From IDS-8 sp035304345 (lineage in GTDB: Bacteria > Pseudomonadota > Gammaproteobacteria > Steroidobacterales > Woeseiaceae): a stretch of DNA of 64,000 nt. Each line of letters opens with the position of its first letter. Within the stretch, counting starts at the first letter, position 1. Below the pieces are notes generated by a model, which had not been told where the DNA came from, made no database searches, and saw only the letters and a list, made by a program, of their open reading frames with translations. Of this stretch, positions 61,539 to 64,000 are shown one piece after another. The translations under genes and the position numbers were made by a program. Where the stretch lies: positions 32,502-96,501 of the forward strand of contig DATGQE010000102.1 of NCBI GenBank assembly GCA_035304345.1, written 5' to 3'.

Positions 61539-64000
61539 ATGCCCACCAGAATCGGAATCCCGCGGCGGCGCCTCATTGCGGCCGCCGTCGCGGCGGCCCT
61601 CGGTGCCGGGCATGCTACCGCCGCGGCGCAGGACACGGCCGCAGCCGAAGCCAGCCAGGGCGTCGACGAGATCGTGGTCGCGGGACGTTACCGAAACGCC
61701 ACCCGGCAGCTCATCGACGAGCGCCTGAACGATCCCGCGGTGACGGACATGCTGGGCGCGGACACCATCGGGCGCCTCGGCGATTCGTCCGTCGCCGCCG
61801 CGCTGCGGCGTATCCCCGGCTTGTCCCTCGTCTCGGACAAGTACGTGTATATCCGCGGCCTCGGCGAGCGCTACTCCGCTAGCACACTCAACGGCGCCCA
61901 TATCCCGTCGCCGGACCTGACCCGCAACGTCATCCCCCTGGATGTCTTCCCGACGTCCGTCGTGGAATCGCTGCGCGTGCAGAAGGCGTGGTCGGCGGAC
62001 CTGCCCGCGAACTTCGCCGGCGGCAGCGTCGACATCCGTACCCGCGGCATTCCGGACGACCTGGCGCTGTCGTTCGAGATCGGCAGCGGCTTCAACACGG
62101 AAAGCAGCGGCACGATGCTGAGCTATCCGGGCGGCAGCCGCGACGATCTCGGCACGGACAACGGCGAGCGCGCGCTCCCGGCGTCGCTTTTCGAGCGCAT
62201 CGCCGAATTCCAGGCCCAGACCGACGTGCAGGGGATCCTCATGCACCTGCGCCGGCAGGACCCTGCGGCGACGCTGGCGGAAGCGCAGGCCGTGAACCGC
62301 GCCATGGGGCTCGAGCTCAACCGCAACATCGCGCTGGAGCAGAAAGACGTGCTGCCGGACATCGGCGCGCGCGTGAACGTCGGCAACCGCTTCTCCCTCG
62401 CCGACGACTGGGAAGCCGGGTTCCTGGTCGGGGCCGCGTACGCCACCGACTGGCGCGAGAAGGACGTAAAGCGGCGCAGCTTCACGTTTCCCGGCGAGCG
62501 CGTCGACACGGAGGAGGGTTCCGTGCACGCGGTCAATCTCACCGGCACGCTGAACGTCGGCCTCGCCTTCGCGGACGACCACCAGATATCGGCCACCACC
62601 CTGTTCCTGCGCAATACCGACGACGAAACCTCGGTTCGTGACTTCTTCAACGAGAACCGGGAAGTGTCCGACGGCATCGGCTTTCGCGACTACGAGCTTC
62701 GGTTCGAGGAGCGCAACATGCTGACGCAGCAGGTCAGCGGAAAGCACTACTTCGGCGAGAAAACCCGCCGGCGGCTGCCCTTCCTGGATGCGCTCGCCGG
62801 CTGGCTGCCGCGGGACGCGTACGTCGAATGGTTCTGGTCCGAATCCGAAGCCGAAACCGACATCCCGAGCGAGGTGACCGTTTCAGCCCACACGGTGACG
62901 GATCCCGTGACGGCCGAGGTGCTCTCCTCCGCCGTCGCGCTCACGTCGCAGGCGGCCGACTACCGCTTCACCGAGCTCGATGACGAGGTCGTGAACCACG
63001 GGTGGGCGCTGGCCCTCCCCTTCGAGGCGGGCCGCTCGTCGATCGAGCTCAAGGGCGGCTGGTCCCACAGCCGCAAGGCGCGCACGTATCGCCAGCTCCA
63101 GTTCAGCCTCGGTGCGCTGAACGTCGCCGACTCGTCGCTGCTGCAGGGGCCGCTGGACGAGGTGTTCTCGGACGAGAACATACTGAACCCGGCGAACAAC
63201 TTCGTGTTCGACGTGCAGGGGACGAACAACCAGAGCTACATCGCCGCGACGATGACGGACGCGATCTTCGGCATGATCGACTGGACCTTCGACGACCGCT
63301 GGCGAGTCGCCGCGGGCGCCCGGTGGGAGGACTACCGTCAGGTCGCCGTCGACTGGAACCCGCTCGGGTTCAGCGCCACCGATCCGCAGGTGACCACCGA
63401 CCCGGAGGTGCTCGCGAAGGGCACGTTCCACGACGACCGGGTGTACCCGTCAATCGCGCTCACGTGGATGCCGGACCTGTGGGCGGAAACGTTCCAGCTC
63501 AGGCTCGGCTGGAGCCGGACGACGGTGCGGCCGGACCTGCGCGAGATCACCGCTGCCAGCTACATCGATCCCATCACCGACGAGCTCGTGCGCGGCAATC
63601 CCGGCGTCGTGCCCGCGGATGTCGACAACTACGACCTGCGGAGCGAATGGTTCTTCGGCAACGGCGACAGCCTGACCGTCACCCTCTTCCGCAAGGAAAT
63701 CGTGAACCCTATCGAGTTCTTCGAATCGGCGGCCAGCGACACCACCACGGCGCGCGAAATCATCAATGCCGAGTCGGCCGAGGTGCAGGGAATCGAGATC
63801 GAGGGTCTCAAGGACCTGGGCTTCCTGGGTGCCTGGCTCGACCCGTTCTTCTTGCAGGGCAATCTCACGCTGCAGGAATCGGAGCTCGTCGCCGGGCCCC
63901 GCGCGGACGCACCGACGAACCCGGTGCGCGGGCTCTCGGGGGCCTCGGAGTACGTCGCCAACCTCATGCTGGGCTTCGACTCGCCCGGGGAGCGTCACTC
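61539..64000 (+). CDS. TonB-dependent receptor (3' end outside window)
   Basis: 820 codons lie in the window and the frame is open to its edge. After a signal peptide (ends near ATAAAQDT) there is VDEIVVAGRY and then a plug of the type SVAAALRRIPGLSLVSDKYV, YIRGLGERYSASTLNGAHI and IPLDVFPTSVVESLRVQKAW. GSVDIRTRGIPDDLALSFEI leads into the barrel. This is the RGLGERY group that is usually linked to a partner lipoprotein. The ATG at 61539 has GGGAGA eight bases upstream. An ATG at 61518 overlapping the lipoprotein stop is also possible. Confidence 0.92.
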   Translation, partial: MPTRIGIPRRRLIAAAVAAALGAGHATAAAQDTAAAEASQGVDEIVVAGRYRNATRQLIDERLNDPAVTDMLGADTIGRLGDSSVAAALRRIPGLSLVSDKYVYIRGLGERYSASTLNGAHIPSPDLTRNVIPLDVFPTSVVESLRVQKAWSADLPANFAGGSVDIRTRGIPDDLALSFEIGSGFNTESSGTMLSYPGGSRDDLGTDNGERALPASLFERIAEFQAQTDVQGILMHLRRQDPAATLAEAQAVNRAMGLELNRNIALEQKDVLPDIGARVNVGNRFSLADDWEAGFLVGAAYATDWREKDVKRRSFTFPGERVDTEEGSVHAVNLTGTLNVGLAFADDHQISATTLFLRNTDDETSVRDFFNENREVSDGIGFRDYELRFEERNMLTQQVSGKHYFGEKTRRRLPFLDALAGWLPRDAYVEWFWSESEAETDIPSEVTVSAHTVTDPVTAEVLSSAVALTSQAADYRFTELDDEVVNHGWALALPFEAGRSSIELKGGWSHSRKARTYRQLQFSLGALNVADSSLLQGPLDEVFSDENILNPANNFVFDVQGTNNQSYIAATMTDAIFGMIDWTFDDRWRVAAGARWEDYRQVAVDWNPLGFSATDPQVTTDPEVLAKGTFHDDRVYPSIALTWMPDLWAETFQLRLGWSRTTVRPDLREITAASYIDPITDELVRGNPGVVPADVDNYDLRSEWFFGNGDSLTVTLFRKEIVNPIEFFESAASDTTTAREIINAESAEVQGIEIEGLKDLGFLGAWLDPFFLQGNLTLQESELVAGPRADAPTNPVRGLSGASEYVANLMLGFDSPGERH

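Overview
The window is GC-rich, densely packed, single-chromosome-type DNA, most likely from a gammaproteobacterium. Pointers are a classical PhoBR/Pst/PhoU system with enlarged Pseudomonas-style PstC and PstA, AceK, FeoAB under a Fur-box-like site, PBP1B, a YadGH-like exporter, an RND tripartite pump, a UrcA-family protein and CadC-like/TolB-like regulators. The mix of UrcA, beta-helix lipoprotein plus TonB receptor, and CadC-TPR regulators suggests an environmental, possibly halotolerant lineage (Nevskiales, Xanthomonadales or Chromatiales-like). This placement is inference. No phage, insertion sequence, CRISPR array, tRNA or rRNA was seen.

Layout. 1-12.3 kb, all on the minus strand: a cut-off response regulator; AI-2E-family transporter, rhomboid protease and aceK as one close-packed unit; a two-gene ABC-2 exporter with an unlisted 33-residue membrane protein just upstream; then an RND efflux operon (adaptor, pump, outer-membrane factor). 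The pump operon is divergent from its probable TetR repressor (12.3 kb), with palindromes in the shared promoter region. 13-19 kb: a small conserved gene, a TPR lipoprotein, PBP1B, a small exported protein and a membrane-bound winged-helix/TPR regulator whose last codons are frameshifted.

19-25 kb is a polyamine operon: a SufR-like Fe-S regulator, agmatine deiminase, a deoxyhypusine-synthase-like enzyme, arginine decarboxylase and N-carbamoylputrescine amidase. Together they convert arginine to putrescine and probably onward to homospermidine or a related product. A leader with mutually exclusive hairpins precedes the deoxyhypusine-synthase-like gene, and a terminator follows the operon. 25-28 kb: two small membrane proteins and feoAB. 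28-34 kb: 1-Cys peroxiredoxin, cysteine synthase, a sensor kinase, an EF-hand protein, a cupin and an M50/CBS protease. A roughly 230-bp imperfect palindrome fills the only sizeable non-coding gap (33.9-34.3 kb).

34-43 kb: pcm, aldo/keto reductase, NIPSNAP, DUF421, hemerythrin, ChaB, a divergent Nramp-like transporter, UrcA, a CadC-like regulator without its TPR part and an AraC regulator. 43.8-46.8 kb: a complete Ehu-like ectoine/amino-acid ABC importer. 46.9-49.5 kb: a DUF2946-like protein and a TonB receptor.

49.5-64 kb is the phosphate regulon: phoB-phoR, pstS-porin, a PadR regulator, pstC-pstA-pstB-phoU, then a beta-helix lipoprotein and a second TonB receptor that runs off the window. 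Pho-box-like 7-4-7 direct repeats lie before phoB, pstS, pstC and the lipoprotein gene. This suggests that the outer-membrane pair belongs to the phosphate-starvation response.
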